From NCBI GenBank assembly GCA_964640795.1, contig CAZXIN010000017.1, positions 31,223 to 95,222 of the forward strand: 64,000 bases of DNA. The letters are read 5' to 3'. Made by a program: the position numbers and the translations under genes. The notes beneath the pieces were generated by a model that saw nothing but the letters and a program-made list of their open reading frames with translations, did not search any database and was not told the DNA's origin. Below are positions 18,172 through 26,380 of this stretch, piece by piece (the stretch's first letter is position 1; each line of letters begins with the position of its first letter). This DNA is from M269 sp964640795 (GTDB lineage: Bacteria > Pseudomonadota > Gammaproteobacteria > Enterobacterales > Alteromonadaceae).

Positions 18172-19276
18172 ACTTAAACCCGGCGGACCGTCACTGTTAA
18201 ACAAAATACACATCGATGGCTGGTTATTGACAGCATTAATGATTTTAATGACTGTCGGCTTAATCACCATCTATGCCGCAGGTGGTAAAGATATCGGCTT
18301 AATACAACGACAAGGCATTCGCCTTGGTATTGCGATGATAGCGATGTTTGTTGTTGCTCAAATACCTATAGGTGCATTTCGCCGTTCTTCTATCTACTTT
18401 TACGTCATTGGCCTGATCATGCTTGTAGCCGTTTTATTCATTGGTACTGTAGGTAAAGGCGCTCAAAGATGGTTGGATTTAGGTTTTATGCAATTTCAGC
18501 CATCTGAAATCATGAAGCTGGCGGTACCCATGATGGTAGCTTGGTACATCAGCCGCCATACGCTCCCCCCAAAAACATGGCATATTTTTACTGGATTTAT
18601 TCTGGTCATATCGCCAACCTTACTTATTGCCAAACAACCTGACTTAGGAACATCACTGTTAATTGCCAGTTCGGGTTTTTTTGCCCTGTTTCTTGCAGGT
18701 ATGAGTTGGAAATTGATCAGTACCGTTGGGATATTAGGTTCCGGCTTCGCGCCTGTATTATGGATATTTCTCATGCGAGACTACCAAAAGCAGCGCGTAC
18801 TCACTTTTCTAAATCCTGAGTCAGACCCTTTAGGCTCTGGCTATCATATTATTCAATCTAAAATTGCTATTGGCTCTGGTGGCGTTGAAGGTAAAGGTTG
18901 GCTGCAAGGTACGCAATCTCAACTCGAATTTCTACCAGAGCGGCATACTGATTTCATCTTTGCTGTTTTTAGCGAAGAGTTTGGATTCTATGGTGTTATC
19001 GGTTTGCTGATTATCTATGCTGCTATTGTCGCCAGAGGCATGATTATAGCGGTCCGAGCTCAAGACGCTTACAGTAAGATACTGGCTGGGAGTATCACGC
19101 TAACGTTCTTCGTCTATGTATTCGTTAATATGGGGATGGTATCGGGCATTTTACCCGTCGTCGGTGTGCCTTTACCTTTGGTAAGTTATGGTGGCACGTC
19201 TATGGTGACTTTATTGGCTGGATTCGGTATTTTAATGGCTATCAGTACTCAAAAAAGGTTACTGTTAAGACAATAA
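18158..19276 (+). CDS. mrdB: Rod-shape SEDS glycosyltransferase RodA
   Basis: RodA polymerises lipid II glycan strands for cell elongation, working with PBP2. About ten transmembrane segments are visible, with SEDS motifs GKGAQRWLDLGFMQFQPSEIMKLAVP, KQPDLGTSLL, FLPERHTDFIFAV and VVGVPLPLVSYGGTS. No ATG is available. TTG 18158 (372 residues) follows a GTGGAAAG ribosome-like site and gives a normal N-terminal length; TTG 18131 adds nine residues without a ribosome site. Either way the start lies inside the 3' end of mrdA. Confidence 0.95.
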   Translation: MLRDKLKPGGPSLLNKIHIDGWLLTALMILMTVGLITIYAAGGKDIGLIQRQGIRLGIAMIAMFVVAQIPIGAFRRSSIYFYVIGLIMLVAVLFIGTVGKGAQRWLDLGFMQFQPSEIMKLAVPMMVAWYISRHTLPPKTWHIFTGFILVISPTLLIAKQPDLGTSLLIASSGFFALFLAGMSWKLISTVGILGSGFAPVLWIFLMRDYQKQRVLTFLNPESDPLGSGYHIIQSKIAIGSGGVEGKGWLQGTQSQLEFLPERHTDFIFAVFSEEFGFYGVIGLLIIYAAIVARGMIIAVRAQDAYSKILAGSITLTFFVYVFVNMGMVSGILPVVGVPLPLVSYGGTSMVTLLAGFGILMAISTQKRLLLRQ

Positions 19277-19355
19277 CCCATACATGCAAAAAGTCGAAGT
19301 GTATGACAGGCGATGATGTATGCGCTTTAATAACAATTAAAATGGAGTGTGAGCT

Positions 19356-20351
19356 TTGTCTCTCAAAAAAATACGTTCTTTTCTATCACTAAGCCTTGTA
19401 TGCACCGTTAGCTTCTTATCAAACAATGTCCATGCACAAGCGACTCCTGATGAATTGAAAAGAGAATTCATTGAAGACATGGTGTCAGAGCATAACTTTG
19501 CTCGTGCAGATGTCGAATCTTTGTTAAACAAGGCCCAATTAAGCGATACCGTTTTAGAGGCTATTCAACGCCCTTGGGAAGCCAAGCCTTGGCATCAGTA
19601 TTACCCCATTTTTTTAACCGATAAAAGAGTACAAAAAGGTGTAGAGTTCTGGAATACACACGCAGAAGACTTGCTAAGGGCTGAAAAAGAATTAGGTGTA
19701 CCTGCTGAGATGATAGTCGCTATCATTGGTGTTGAAACCTTCTACGGGACATATAAAGGAAAATACCCTGTATTAGATGCCCTATTCAGTTTAGGTTTCC
19801 ACTATCCCCCAAGGGCTAAATTTTTTAGAAGCGAATTACAGCAATATATGCTCCTGAGTCGAGAAGAGAACTTTGATCCACTCGAACTCAAAGGTTCTTA
19901 CGCAGGTGCTATGGGTATGGGTCAATTCATCTCATCAAGCTATCGGCACTATGCTATAGATTTTGATGGCGATGGTGTTCGAGATTTATTAAACAATCCC
20001 GTCGATGCTATAGGCAGTGTTGCTAACTACTTCAAAAAGCATGGTTGGCAACGAGGCCAACAAGTTGCTATTCCGGCTTCTGTAGAAGGTGAAAGCTACA
20101 AATCAGTTTTATCGGATGATTTAGCCTATAAACATACGTGGTCTGATGTAAAGCAAGCCAATGTTAGTATGCAAGATAGTCATACCATTAGCTTAGATGA
20201 AGAAGTGAAACTATTGGAATTCGAACTAGCCGAAGGCCATGAGTATTGGGTCGGATTACCAAACTTCTATGTCATTACGCGTTATAACCATAGCCCGCTC
20301 TATGCGATGGCCGTCTATCAACTCAGCCAGCAAATCAAAGCAGCAAGGTAA
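19356..20351 (+). CDS. mltB: Lytic murein transglycosylase B
   Basis: Cleaves peptidoglycan to 1,6-anhydromuropeptides in the periplasm. Family-3 lytic transglycosylase motifs are present: IIGVETFYGTYKG with the catalytic Glu127, YAGAMGMGQFISSSYRHYAIDFDGDG, and AIGSVANYFKKHGW. It starts with TTG 19356 after a GGAG site. Unlike E. coli MltB, the signal peptide has no usable lipobox and ends in VHAQA, so a soluble periplasmic form is predicted. It lies between mrdB and rlpA, as usual. Confidence 0.95.
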   Translation: MSLKKIRSFLSLSLVCTVSFLSNNVHAQATPDELKREFIEDMVSEHNFARADVESLLNKAQLSDTVLEAIQRPWEAKPWHQYYPIFLTDKRVQKGVEFWNTHAEDLLRAEKELGVPAEMIVAIIGVETFYGTYKGKYPVLDALFSLGFHYPPRAKFFRSELQQYMLLSREENFDPLELKGSYAGAMGMGQFISSSYRHYAIDFDGDGVRDLLNNPVDAIGSVANYFKKHGWQRGQQVAIPASVEGESYKSVLSDDLAYKHTWSDVKQANVSMQDSHTISLDEEVKLLEFELAEGHEYWVGLPNFYVITRYNHSPLYAMAVYQLSQQIKAAR

Positions 20352-20363
20352 GGGTTTCAAGCG

Positions 20364-21188
20364 ATGAAGTGGGTATACGCAAAATTACTCATTATATTAC
20401 TTGCTATGACATTAACAGCTTGTGTTAATCAAGGTAGATATAAACAAAGGTTAGACTCAGCGCCTGCCAGCACCAACAAAAAAGTGGCGACAAGAGATGC
20501 TGTGCCTAAGTATGAGCCTGAAACCCAGCGAGCAAATAAGCCTTACCGTGTGTTTGGTAAACCTTATACACCTATGTCGCATGAAACCGCTAAAAGCTAT
20601 TCAGCTACAGGTGTATCCTCCTGGTACGGGCAAAAATTTCACGGCCATTTGACCTCCAATGGTGAGACTTATGACATGTTTGAAATGTCAGCTGCCCATA
20701 AAACATTACCACTACCCAGTTATGTCAAAGTCACTAATCTCAATAATCAAAAAACTGTCATCGTTAGAGTCAATGACAGAGGCCCTTTTCACGGTGGACG
20801 CATTATTGATTTGTCTTTTGCAGCGGCAACTAAAATCGATATGCTTAAAACAGGTGTGGCCAATGTCAAAGTTGAAGTCATTCATGTCGATAAACAAGGC
20901 AATAAAACGCTCGCAGGAAAGCCAATCAACGCGAGAAAGAAACATAAAAGCGGAGAACGCTGGTTCGTGCAGGTTGCTGCTTTAGAGAATAAAAAGAAAG
21001 TTAAGGAGCTCGCTGAAGGCTTAGCTTTGTTGTATCAAGTACCAACACAAATCCCATTTGAACTTGGCGTATTTAAGCTCCGACTTGGACCGCTATCAGA
21101 TGAAAACCATGCCACGACTTTATTACAAGAAGTCAAACAAAACGGCTATGAAAACGCTTATAAATTAAAAAGATCGACTTCAGACTAA
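20364..21188 (+). CDS. rlpA: Septal lytic transglycosylase RlpA
   Basis: Lipoprotein that cleaves denuded glycan strands at the septum in some gammaproteobacteria. The signal peptide ends in TLTACVN (lipobox TAC). A double-psi beta-barrel follows (ASWYG-like SSWYGQKFHG, LTSNGETYDMFEMSAAHKTLPL, VRVNDRGPFHGGRIIDLS), and the C-terminal 80 residues form a SPOR domain for denuded peptidoglycan (WFVQVAALENKKKVKELAEGL). The protein is 274 residues and lies 12 bp after mltB. Confidence 0.95.
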   Translation: MKWVYAKLLIILLAMTLTACVNQGRYKQRLDSAPASTNKKVATRDAVPKYEPETQRANKPYRVFGKPYTPMSHETAKSYSATGVSSWYGQKFHGHLTSNGETYDMFEMSAAHKTLPLPSYVKVTNLNNQKTVIVRVNDRGPFHGGRIIDLSFAAATKIDMLKTGVANVKVEVIHVDKQGNKTLAGKPINARKKHKSGERWFVQVAALENKKKVKELAEGLALLYQVPTQIPFELGVFKLRLGPLSDENHATTLLQEVKQNGYENAYKLKRSTSD

Positions 21189-21247
21189 AAATTAACGGCT
21201 GACACAAAACTTTACGCAATTGTTACTGTCTTAGGGTACGTCAGGAA

Positions 21248-21256
21248 TGCTACAAT
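21248..21256 (+). promoter_or_regulatory. Extended -10 promoter candidate for dacA
   Basis: TGCTACAAT is a good extended -10 element (TGnTAnAAT), 49 bases before the dacA start. No convincing -35 was found at 17 bp spacing, which extended -10 promoters can tolerate. Position in the only sizeable spacer before dacA supports it. Confidence 0.4.
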
Positions 21257-21304
21257 ATAGTGCGTTTAATTTTACCTATTCAAATAATATCACTGGAAGT
21301 GAAG

Positions 21305-22474
21305 ATGCCGAAAACCCGTCACCTGCTTAAGCTATTAAGCCTCTTTTCATTTGTCATGTTTGCTGTTACGGCAAATTCAGCCATTGTTATTCCACCAGCA
21401 CCTTCAGTTGCAGCTGAAGGCTATATATTGATGGACTATCAGACCAATAAGGTTATCGCTGAACAAAATGCAGATATACGTTTAGCGCCTGCAAGTTTAA
21501 CCAAAATGATGACGGCTTATGTTATCGGCATGGAAACCAAAAATGGCAGTATTAGCAACGATGATTTAGTGACTATTTCAGAAAATGCTTGGGCTAAGAA
21601 TTTCCCAGGTTCTTCATTAATGTTCCTAGAAGTCGGCAAACAAGTGAAAGTGAGTGATTTAAATCGAGGGATTATGGTTCAATCAGGCAATGATGCCTGT
21701 GTCGCTATGGCAGAGCACATCGCTGGTAGCGAAGATGCATTCGCAGAGATGATGAATGCATACGCCGCTCAAATAGGCATGACATCAACTAACTACAAAA
21801 ACTCGCACGGGTTAGATGATCCAGATCACTATACAACGCCAAGAGATATGGCATTACTGTCTCAAGCTTTAGTGCGTGACGTACCTGAGATTTACGCCAT
21901 TTATAGCATCAAAGAATTCACTTATAACAACATCAAGCAATACAACAGAAACAGCCTTTTATGGGATAAAAGCTTGAATGTTGACGGCATCAAAACGGGT
22001 CATACAAGCGAAGCTGGCTATAGCTTGATTACATCAGCAACACAAGACGGAATGCGATTAGTTTCGGTTGTGATGGGAACTGAGAGCGAGCGTTCGAGAA
22101 AGACTGAAAATAAAAAATTACTTAAATACGGCTTCCGTTTTTACGAAACAATTACGCCTTATGAAGCCGGTGAAAGCTTTGCGGCTCATCGTATCTTTAT
22201 GGGAGATAGAGAAACAGTAGATCTTGGTATTATGCAAAGTACCCCTATCACCATTCCTCGTGGGCAACGCAAAAAGCTCGAAGCAAACTTTGCTATTGAT
22301 AAAAAACTAGAAGCTCCTCTGGATAAAGGTGAGGTTGTAGGTAAGTTGTATTTACAACTCGAAGGCGAAGATATTGCTGAATATCCCCTAGTGACACTCA
22401 ATGAAGTTAAAGAGGGTAGCTTTATTAATCGTATGATCGACTTTGTTAAGCTAAAAGTGGGACTTGACGACTAA
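21305..22474 (+). CDS. dacA: D-alanyl-D-alanine carboxypeptidase (PBP5/6 type)
   Basis: Removes the terminal D-alanine of peptidoglycan pentapeptides, limiting cross-linking. The 389-residue protein has a signal peptide, the active-site SLTKMM (Ser64), SGN in MVQSGNDACVAMAEH, and KTG in GIKTGHTSEAGY. A C-terminal beta domain and amphipathic helix (FINRMIDFVKLKVGL) anchor it to the inner membrane. I prefer ATG 21305, with a GGAAG ribosome site; an in-frame GTG at 21260 lies on top of the predicted promoter. Confidence 0.96.
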   Translation: MPKTRHLLKLLSLFSFVMFAVTANSAIVIPPAPSVAAEGYILMDYQTNKVIAEQNADIRLAPASLTKMMTAYVIGMETKNGSISNDDLVTISENAWAKNFPGSSLMFLEVGKQVKVSDLNRGIMVQSGNDACVAMAEHIAGSEDAFAEMMNAYAAQIGMTSTNYKNSHGLDDPDHYTTPRDMALLSQALVRDVPEIYAIYSIKEFTYNNIKQYNRNSLLWDKSLNVDGIKTGHTSEAGYSLITSATQDGMRLVSVVMGTESERSRKTENKKLLKYGFRFYETITPYEAGESFAAHRIFMGDRETVDLGIMQSTPITIPRGQRKKLEANFAIDKKLEAPLDKGEVVGKLYLQLEGEDIAEYPLVTLNEVKEGSFINRMIDFVKLKVGLDD

Positions 22475-22573
22475 TACGCGTCGACCTGCAGTATCGAAAT
22501 TATCAACAGCCGAGCGTCATTTAGATTTAGCATCACCGTATATTTTTACGTGATAATAAGACTGTTCAGCATA

Positions 22574-22621
22574 ATACCTATCTATCGAATGAAGTGGTCA
22601 CGTTATTAGATAGATGGGTAT
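22574..22621. repeat. Long inverted repeat, 13-bp arms
   Basis: ATACCTATCTATC at 22574-22586 is the reverse complement, with one mismatch, of GATAGATGGGTAT at 22609-22621. The arms flank a 22-base loop. No T-tract follows, so an operator or RNA structure is as likely as a terminator. Confidence 0.5.
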
Positions 22622-22654
22622 GAATCCTCCTTATGAAAAATAAGGGAATTTTAT

Positions 22655-22679
22655 AGAAGTTATATATTGTATAACTTCT
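22655..22679. terminator. Perfect 10-bp hairpin after dacA
   Basis: AGAAGTTATA (22655-22664), five-base loop, TATAACTTCT (22670-22679). It is a perfect stem but AT-rich with no T-run, so its role as dacA terminator is uncertain. Confidence 0.4.
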
Positions 22680-22705
22680 CATAGTCGCCAAAAGCCCATA
22701 AAGCT

Positions 22706-22714
22706 TGTTATAAT
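22706..22714 (+). promoter_or_regulatory. Extended -10 promoter for ybeD-lipB-lipA
   Basis: TGTTATAAT is a perfect extended -10 element (TG-n-TATAAT), about 247 bases before ybeD. The distance implies a long untranslated leader. No strong -35 is visible. This is the best promoter candidate for the lipoate operon. Confidence 0.45.
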
Positions 22715-22960
22715 ATTACTCATCCTCATTGATAACTGATTGCTCAGCGATAATTAACATATCTTGAGTCTAGGCGTGTTATCGCATATTCAACGAGTTC
22801 GCCTTTGGTGCCGTGCTATATCCTGATTTCTGCTCCATGCAGTCGTCTATTAAGGCAGCACAATAACAGATCAAAAGAATTAACGATCGCGTGAAAGAAA
22901 GCTCTGATGAGCTGAACAGTTAACAATGCTAAATGGTATAACGTTTTATGGAGCACCAAG

Positions 22961-23224
22961 ATGCAAACTCGCTTTGATGAGTTATTAGAATTTCCTTGTC
23001 TACAAACCTTCCGTGTCATGGGTATTGCTGATCCAGCGTTACCTGATCATATTGTCGCCTGTTTGCAAATACATGCACCTGGTGACTATAACCCTAAAGT
23101 TAAGCCCAGTAGCAAGGGTAATTACCATTCGGTTTCTGTAAGCATTAAAGTCACGAGTAAAGAACATATGGAATTGGTTTATAAAGAGCTATCGGCGTTA
23201 GAACTGGTGAGATTTGTACTTTAG
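22961..23224 (+). CDS. ybeD: DUF493 protein YbeD
   Basis: An 87-residue ACT-like regulatory fold protein conserved next to dacA and lipB. The family pattern is visible: LLEFPCLQTFRVMG near the start, SSKGNYHSVSVSIKVTS in the middle and YKELSALELVRFVL at the end. Its molecular role is not established. Its stop overlaps the lipB start by one base, so it is translationally coupled to lipoate synthesis. Confidence 0.92.
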   Translation: MQTRFDELLEFPCLQTFRVMGIADPALPDHIVACLQIHAPGDYNPKVKPSSKGNYHSVSVSIKVTSKEHMELVYKELSALELVRFVL

Positions 23225-23880
23225 TGGCTTCTTCTCCTACCAGCGATGATATCATTGTCAGACAATTGGGCCGTCAAGATTACGAGCCTATCTGGCAAAA
23301 AATGCAGCAATTTACCGACGACAGGGACGAGCTCTCAATCGATGAGATATGGCTTGTTGAACACAATCCAGTTTTCACGCAAGGGCAAGCAGGAAAAGAA
23401 GAACACCTGCTAGCGCCCGGAGACATCCCGGTTATTAAAGTTGACCGAGGTGGGCAAGTTACCTATCACGGGCCAGGGCAGCAAATGATGTATGTTCTAC
23501 TCAATATTAAACGTAGAAAACTCGGTGTCAGGCACCTAGTGTCTGCTCTTGAAGACTGCATCGTCAATAGCATGAAGCCATATGGTATTGATGCCTACCC
23601 TAAAGCAGATGCTCCCGGCGTTTACATCAATGAAGACAAACTCTGCTCTATCGGTTTGCGTATCCGAAAGGGTTGCTCTTTTCATGGTTTGGCACTTAAT
23701 GTCAATATGGATTTATCACCGTTTCAACGTATAAATCCTTGTGGCTATGCGGGCTTAAAAATGGTGCAATCGGCACAAATAGAAGGTCCACAGAATTTAA
23801 CAGAAGCAGGTCACGTTATTGTTGATCAATTTTGCGAGTTGCTCGGTATTAAACGTAAATTTTATCAAGAAGGTTTCTAA
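23224..23880 (+). CDS. lipB: Lipoyl(octanoyl) transferase
   Basis: Moves octanoyl from acyl carrier protein to lipoyl domains. The 218-residue protein shows EHNPVFTQGQAG, the signature DRGGQVTYHGPGQ and the catalytic KGCSFHGLALNV region with lysine and cysteine in APGVYINEDKLCSIGLRIRKGCS. Start GTG 23224 overlaps the ybeD stop; lipA begins within its own stop codon. Confidence 0.97.
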   Translation: MASSPTSDDIIVRQLGRQDYEPIWQKMQQFTDDRDELSIDEIWLVEHNPVFTQGQAGKEEHLLAPGDIPVIKVDRGGQVTYHGPGQQMMYVLLNIKRRKLGVRHLVSALEDCIVNSMKPYGIDAYPKADAPGVYINEDKLCSIGLRIRKGCSFHGLALNVNMDLSPFQRINPCGYAGLKMVQSAQIEGPQNLTEAGHVIVDQFCELLGIKRKFYQEGF

Positions 23881-24869
23881 TGACGACATCTCGCAACGAA
23901 GCTGGCGTAAAGCTGCGCGACGACGAAAAAGTAAAGTTCATTCCTGTCACCATTATACCGACAGAGAAAGAAGAAATGCTGCGCAAACCAGACTGGATAA
24001 AAGTCAAGCTCCCCAGCAGTACTGAGCGAATCAGTGAAATTAAGAAAACATTGCGCAAGAACAATTTGTTTTCTGTGTGTGAAGAAGCGAGCTGCCCTAA
24101 CCTCGCAGAATGTTTTAACCACGGCACAGCGACTTTCATGATTTTGGGAGAAATATGCACGAGACGTTGCCCATTCTGTGATGTTGCTCATGGTAAACCG
24201 TTACCACCAAGCGCCGAAGAACCCGTAAAGCTGGCCTCTGCTATTGCTGAAATGAAACTAAAGTACGTAGTAATAACATCAGTCGATCGTGACGACTTAC
24301 GTGACGGTGGCGCACAACACTTTGTGGATTGTATTAATGCCATTCGTGAGCATAGTCCACAAACAAAAATAGAAGTCCTAGTACCTGACTTTAGAGGTCG
24401 TATGGATCGTGCGTTAGAAATCTTCAATAAAGGCTTACCGGACGTGTTTAATCACAACCTGGAAACCATCCCACGCCTGTATCGTGAATGCCGTCCAGGA
24501 GCAAACTACAAATGGTCTTTGCAGCTATTACAGAAATTCAAACAACAACACCCTGAAATTCCGACAAAATCAGGTTTAATGATGGGTATGGGTGAAGACA
24601 AAGAAGAAATGGCACAAGTACTTCAGGATTTACGTGAACACGACGTCGATATGCTCACTCTCGGACAGTACTTACAACCAAGTAAGCACCACTATCCGGT
24701 TAAACGTTATGTGCACCCTGACGAGTTCAATGAGTTATCAGAGACTGCCACAAAACTTGGGTTCACGCACGCAGCCTGTGGGCCAATGGTCCGCTCAAGT
24801 TACCACGCAGACAAACAGGCTGCAGGTATTGATGTTGGAAACCCTGTTGCGAATTCCAAAGCTAAATAA
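23880..24869 (+). CDS. lipA: Lipoyl synthase
   Basis: Radical-SAM enzyme that inserts two sulfurs into the octanoyl chain to make lipoate. Both iron-sulfur sites are intact: the radical-SAM CTRRCPFC and the auxiliary cluster cysteines in CEEASCPNLAEC, plus the C-terminal MVRSSYHAD serine ligand. The 329-residue length is normal. It is the last gene of the ybeD-lipB-lipA operon. Confidence 0.97.
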   Translation: MTTSRNEAGVKLRDDEKVKFIPVTIIPTEKEEMLRKPDWIKVKLPSSTERISEIKKTLRKNNLFSVCEEASCPNLAECFNHGTATFMILGEICTRRCPFCDVAHGKPLPPSAEEPVKLASAIAEMKLKYVVITSVDRDDLRDGGAQHFVDCINAIREHSPQTKIEVLVPDFRGRMDRALEIFNKGLPDVFNHNLETIPRLYRECRPGANYKWSLQLLQKFKQQHPEIPTKSGLMMGMGEDKEEMAQVLQDLREHDVDMLTLGQYLQPSKHHYPVKRYVHPDEFNELSETATKLGFTHAACGPMVRSSYHADKQAAGIDVGNPVANSKAK

Positions 24870-24919
24870 CCTCAGGTTCGCATAAGTACCTACTTTAAGG
24901 CTTCTCAGTGTTAAGTGTG

Positions 24920-24944
24920 TTGGCTAGATAATAACTCTAGCCAA
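24920..24944 (+). terminator. Perfect 9-bp hairpin after lipA
   Basis: TTGGCTAGA (24920-24928), seven-base loop, TCTAGCCAA (24936-24944), 50 bases after the lipA stop. No T-run follows, so it may be a weak or Rho-assisted terminator. Confidence 0.45.
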
Positions 24945-25005
24945 CATAACCTTGCTTTGATGATCCTTTAAATAGTCACACCAGCTTAAACCACAGGACA
25001 TAATA

Positions 25006-25041
25006 ATGTCTTTAGGTAACGCAATTTTCTTAATATCTTGA
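25006..25041 (+). CDS. Possible 11-residue leader-type frame
   Basis: ATG 25006 follows a CAGGA ribosome site and encodes MSLGNAIFLIS before TGA. Three bases after the stop a 9-bp hairpin with TTTT begins. The layout resembles a leader peptide or remnant of a gene, but there is no control residue run and no regulated gene close by. Very uncertain. Confidence 0.2.
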   Translation: MSLGNAIFLIS

Positions 25042-25044
25042 TTT

Positions 25045-25067
25045 AAAAGAATCCTATTGATTCTTTT
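25045..25067 (+). terminator. Hairpin, 9-bp AT-rich stem
   Basis: AAAAGAATC (25045-25053), loop CTATT, GATTCTTTT (25059-25067). The descending arm ends in TTTT, so it could act as a weak terminator for a short transcript on the plus strand; by symmetry it could work on either strand. Confidence 0.35.
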
Positions 25068-25382
25068 ATACAAACTTGAGGTTGAATAGTGCTCAAAAGG
25101 CTTGAATAGATTACACCCTTTGAACAGGGTAATTCATGATCGTTCACTTGTGATTGGCATAAAGAATCCCATAACTTAACTCTCTGATTAGGCGCCCCGC
25201 TACCTCCTTTACCATCAATTGCAAAAACGAATTCATTTGAATTGCTTCCGTATGAAGCTCCTTAAACCGAATCTGCTATGGTAAGATATGAAACGACACT
25301 CATAATAAAGTCATGATAGATATCTTAAAGTAATTAGCACTCGAATGAGCCTACCCCAAAAAGTATAACAACTCACTTAATC

Positions 25383-25874
25383 ATGCAAAACGACGTTAAA
25401 AAAACGATTACTCAACATGTAGAGATATGCTACTTGATTGCAGAAGAACAGTTGCGTCATGTTTTTCCTCGGCCGGAGGTTTTATTTACGCAACGAGGGA
25501 GGATCGCAGGGAGTGCTCACCTTCGGAAGAACGAATTACGCCTTAATCCAATCTTACTTGAACAGAATAAAACGCAATTTATGGATGAAATCGTTCCTCA
25601 CGAAATATGCCATTTATTAGCATACCAGCTGTATGGCCGTGTAAAGCCCCATGGCATTGAGTGGAAAGCGTTAATGAAAAACCTATATGGATTACCTGGT
25701 AAAGCAACACACAATATGGACGTATCTTCAGTCAGTCAGGCTACCGTCCCTTATCACTGCGCTTGCGGCCCTGTCTCATTGACCATCAGGCGCCATAACA
25801 AAACGTTGAAAGGTGTGCAGTACTTCTGTCGACGGTGTAAGACCCAACTAAAACCCTCTCTATCAATGCAATAA
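25383..25874 (+). CDS. sprT: SprT family zinc metalloprotease-like protein
   Basis: A 163-residue SprT-like protein. The zinc-binding HExxH is present as VPHEICHLLAYQ, with a third histidine in KPHGIEWKALMKNL, and the C terminus carries a zinc ribbon (YHCACG ... YFCRRCKTQL). SprT domains cut proteins in DNA-protein crosslinks in SPRTN relatives; the bacterial substrate is not established. It stands alone between a long spacer and convergent genes. Confidence 0.93.
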   Translation: MQNDVKKTITQHVEICYLIAEEQLRHVFPRPEVLFTQRGRIAGSAHLRKNELRLNPILLEQNKTQFMDEIVPHEICHLLAYQLYGRVKPHGIEWKALMKNLYGLPGKATHNMDVSSVSQATVPYHCACGPVSLTIRRHNKTLKGVQYFCRRCKTQLKPSLSMQ

Positions 25875-25918
25875 GCAGCTCTTCAACTTAAAAAAACTCT
25901 GCTTACATAAACTTAAAC

Positions 25919-25977
25919 AGCCTTTACTCAGAACAAAACCTCTACAGCAAAGATCAATACGCTCTAATGAAGCCACT
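25919..25977. repeat. Intergenic repeat, copy 1 (partial element)
   Basis: A 59-base stretch about 83% identical by eye to 34663-34725 (shared AGAACAAAA, TACAGC, AAGATCAA, ACGCTCTA). It fills the spacer between sprT and the convergent YkgJ-like gene, ending three bases before that gene's stop codon. The left half of the element seen at copy 2 is absent here. Confidence 0.55.
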
Positions 25978-25979
25978 AC

Positions 25980-26369
25980 TCAGCGAGAGTTAAAAGCTGG
26001 GCGACTATCACTCATTAATTTATCGAGTTGCAATTGAGATTTAACGGGATCATCTAAGTCGCTTTCTTCTAGCATCTCACATTCGTCTTTGATCATTTGC
26101 TGGACAGTGACCGGATAATGCTTGCAATCATCGGGTCTGTCGTAATAGATGTCGCATGTGTACAAGTTATTAGAAAGATCTTTGCGCAACCAAGGGCAGT
26201 GGTCGAGCTGTTTACCTGTGTCAGGCGACATCCAAATTTTGCCATCGGCAACGTAGTCTGCGATGTCTGGATTGAATAAAACCCACACATCAACTTCCTG
26301 TTCAGTAACAGACAACCTAGCGTTTCCGTACTTAACACAGCATTTACCGCATTGATTACAGTCTTGCAT
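25980..26369 (-). CDS. YkgJ-family cysteine-cluster protein
   Basis: A 129-residue protein beginning MQDCNQCGKCCVKYG, the CxxCxxCC cluster of the YkgJ (Fe-S or zinc cluster) family. Further cysteines in HCPWLRK and YTCDIYYDRPDDCKHYP complete the site. Members may be metal-cluster oxidoreductases, but the reaction is unknown. It lies 11 bases after ylqF and is probably co-transcribed with it. Confidence 0.85.
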   Translation of the reverse strand: MQDCNQCGKCCVKYGNARLSVTEQEVDVWVLFNPDIADYVADGKIWMSPDTGKQLDHCPWLRKDLSNNLYTCDIYYDRPDDCKHYPVTVQQMIKDECEMLEESDLDDPVKSQLQLDKLMSDSRPAFNSR

Positions 26370-26380
26370 TTATCTGCATA

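Larger units (their letters stand above)
22475..22960. other. Gene-free spacer dacA-ybeD with stacked inverted repeats
   Basis: No convincing gene on either strand. It holds a long imperfect inverted repeat, a perfect 10-bp hairpin and an extended -10 promoter, each entered separately. A weak ATCACCGTA/TACGTGAT inverted repeat lies near 22530-22555. The 67-codon minus-strand frame here has no ribosome site and is not credible. Confidence 0.5.
24870..25382. other. Gene-free spacer lipA-sprT with hairpins
   Basis: No standard gene found. The spacer contains two perfect 9-bp hairpins (entered separately), a weaker ACCCT/AGGGT hairpin at 25115-25130, and a direct repeat TTGAATAG at 25082-25089 and 25102-25109. 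A very short frame with a ribosome site lies at 25006-25041. The pattern could reflect a small RNA or decayed DNA. Confidence 0.45.

Noticed and set aside
23849..24191. Two 100-residue minus-strand frames
   Set aside because: Antisense to the lipB end and lipA start, both certain genes.
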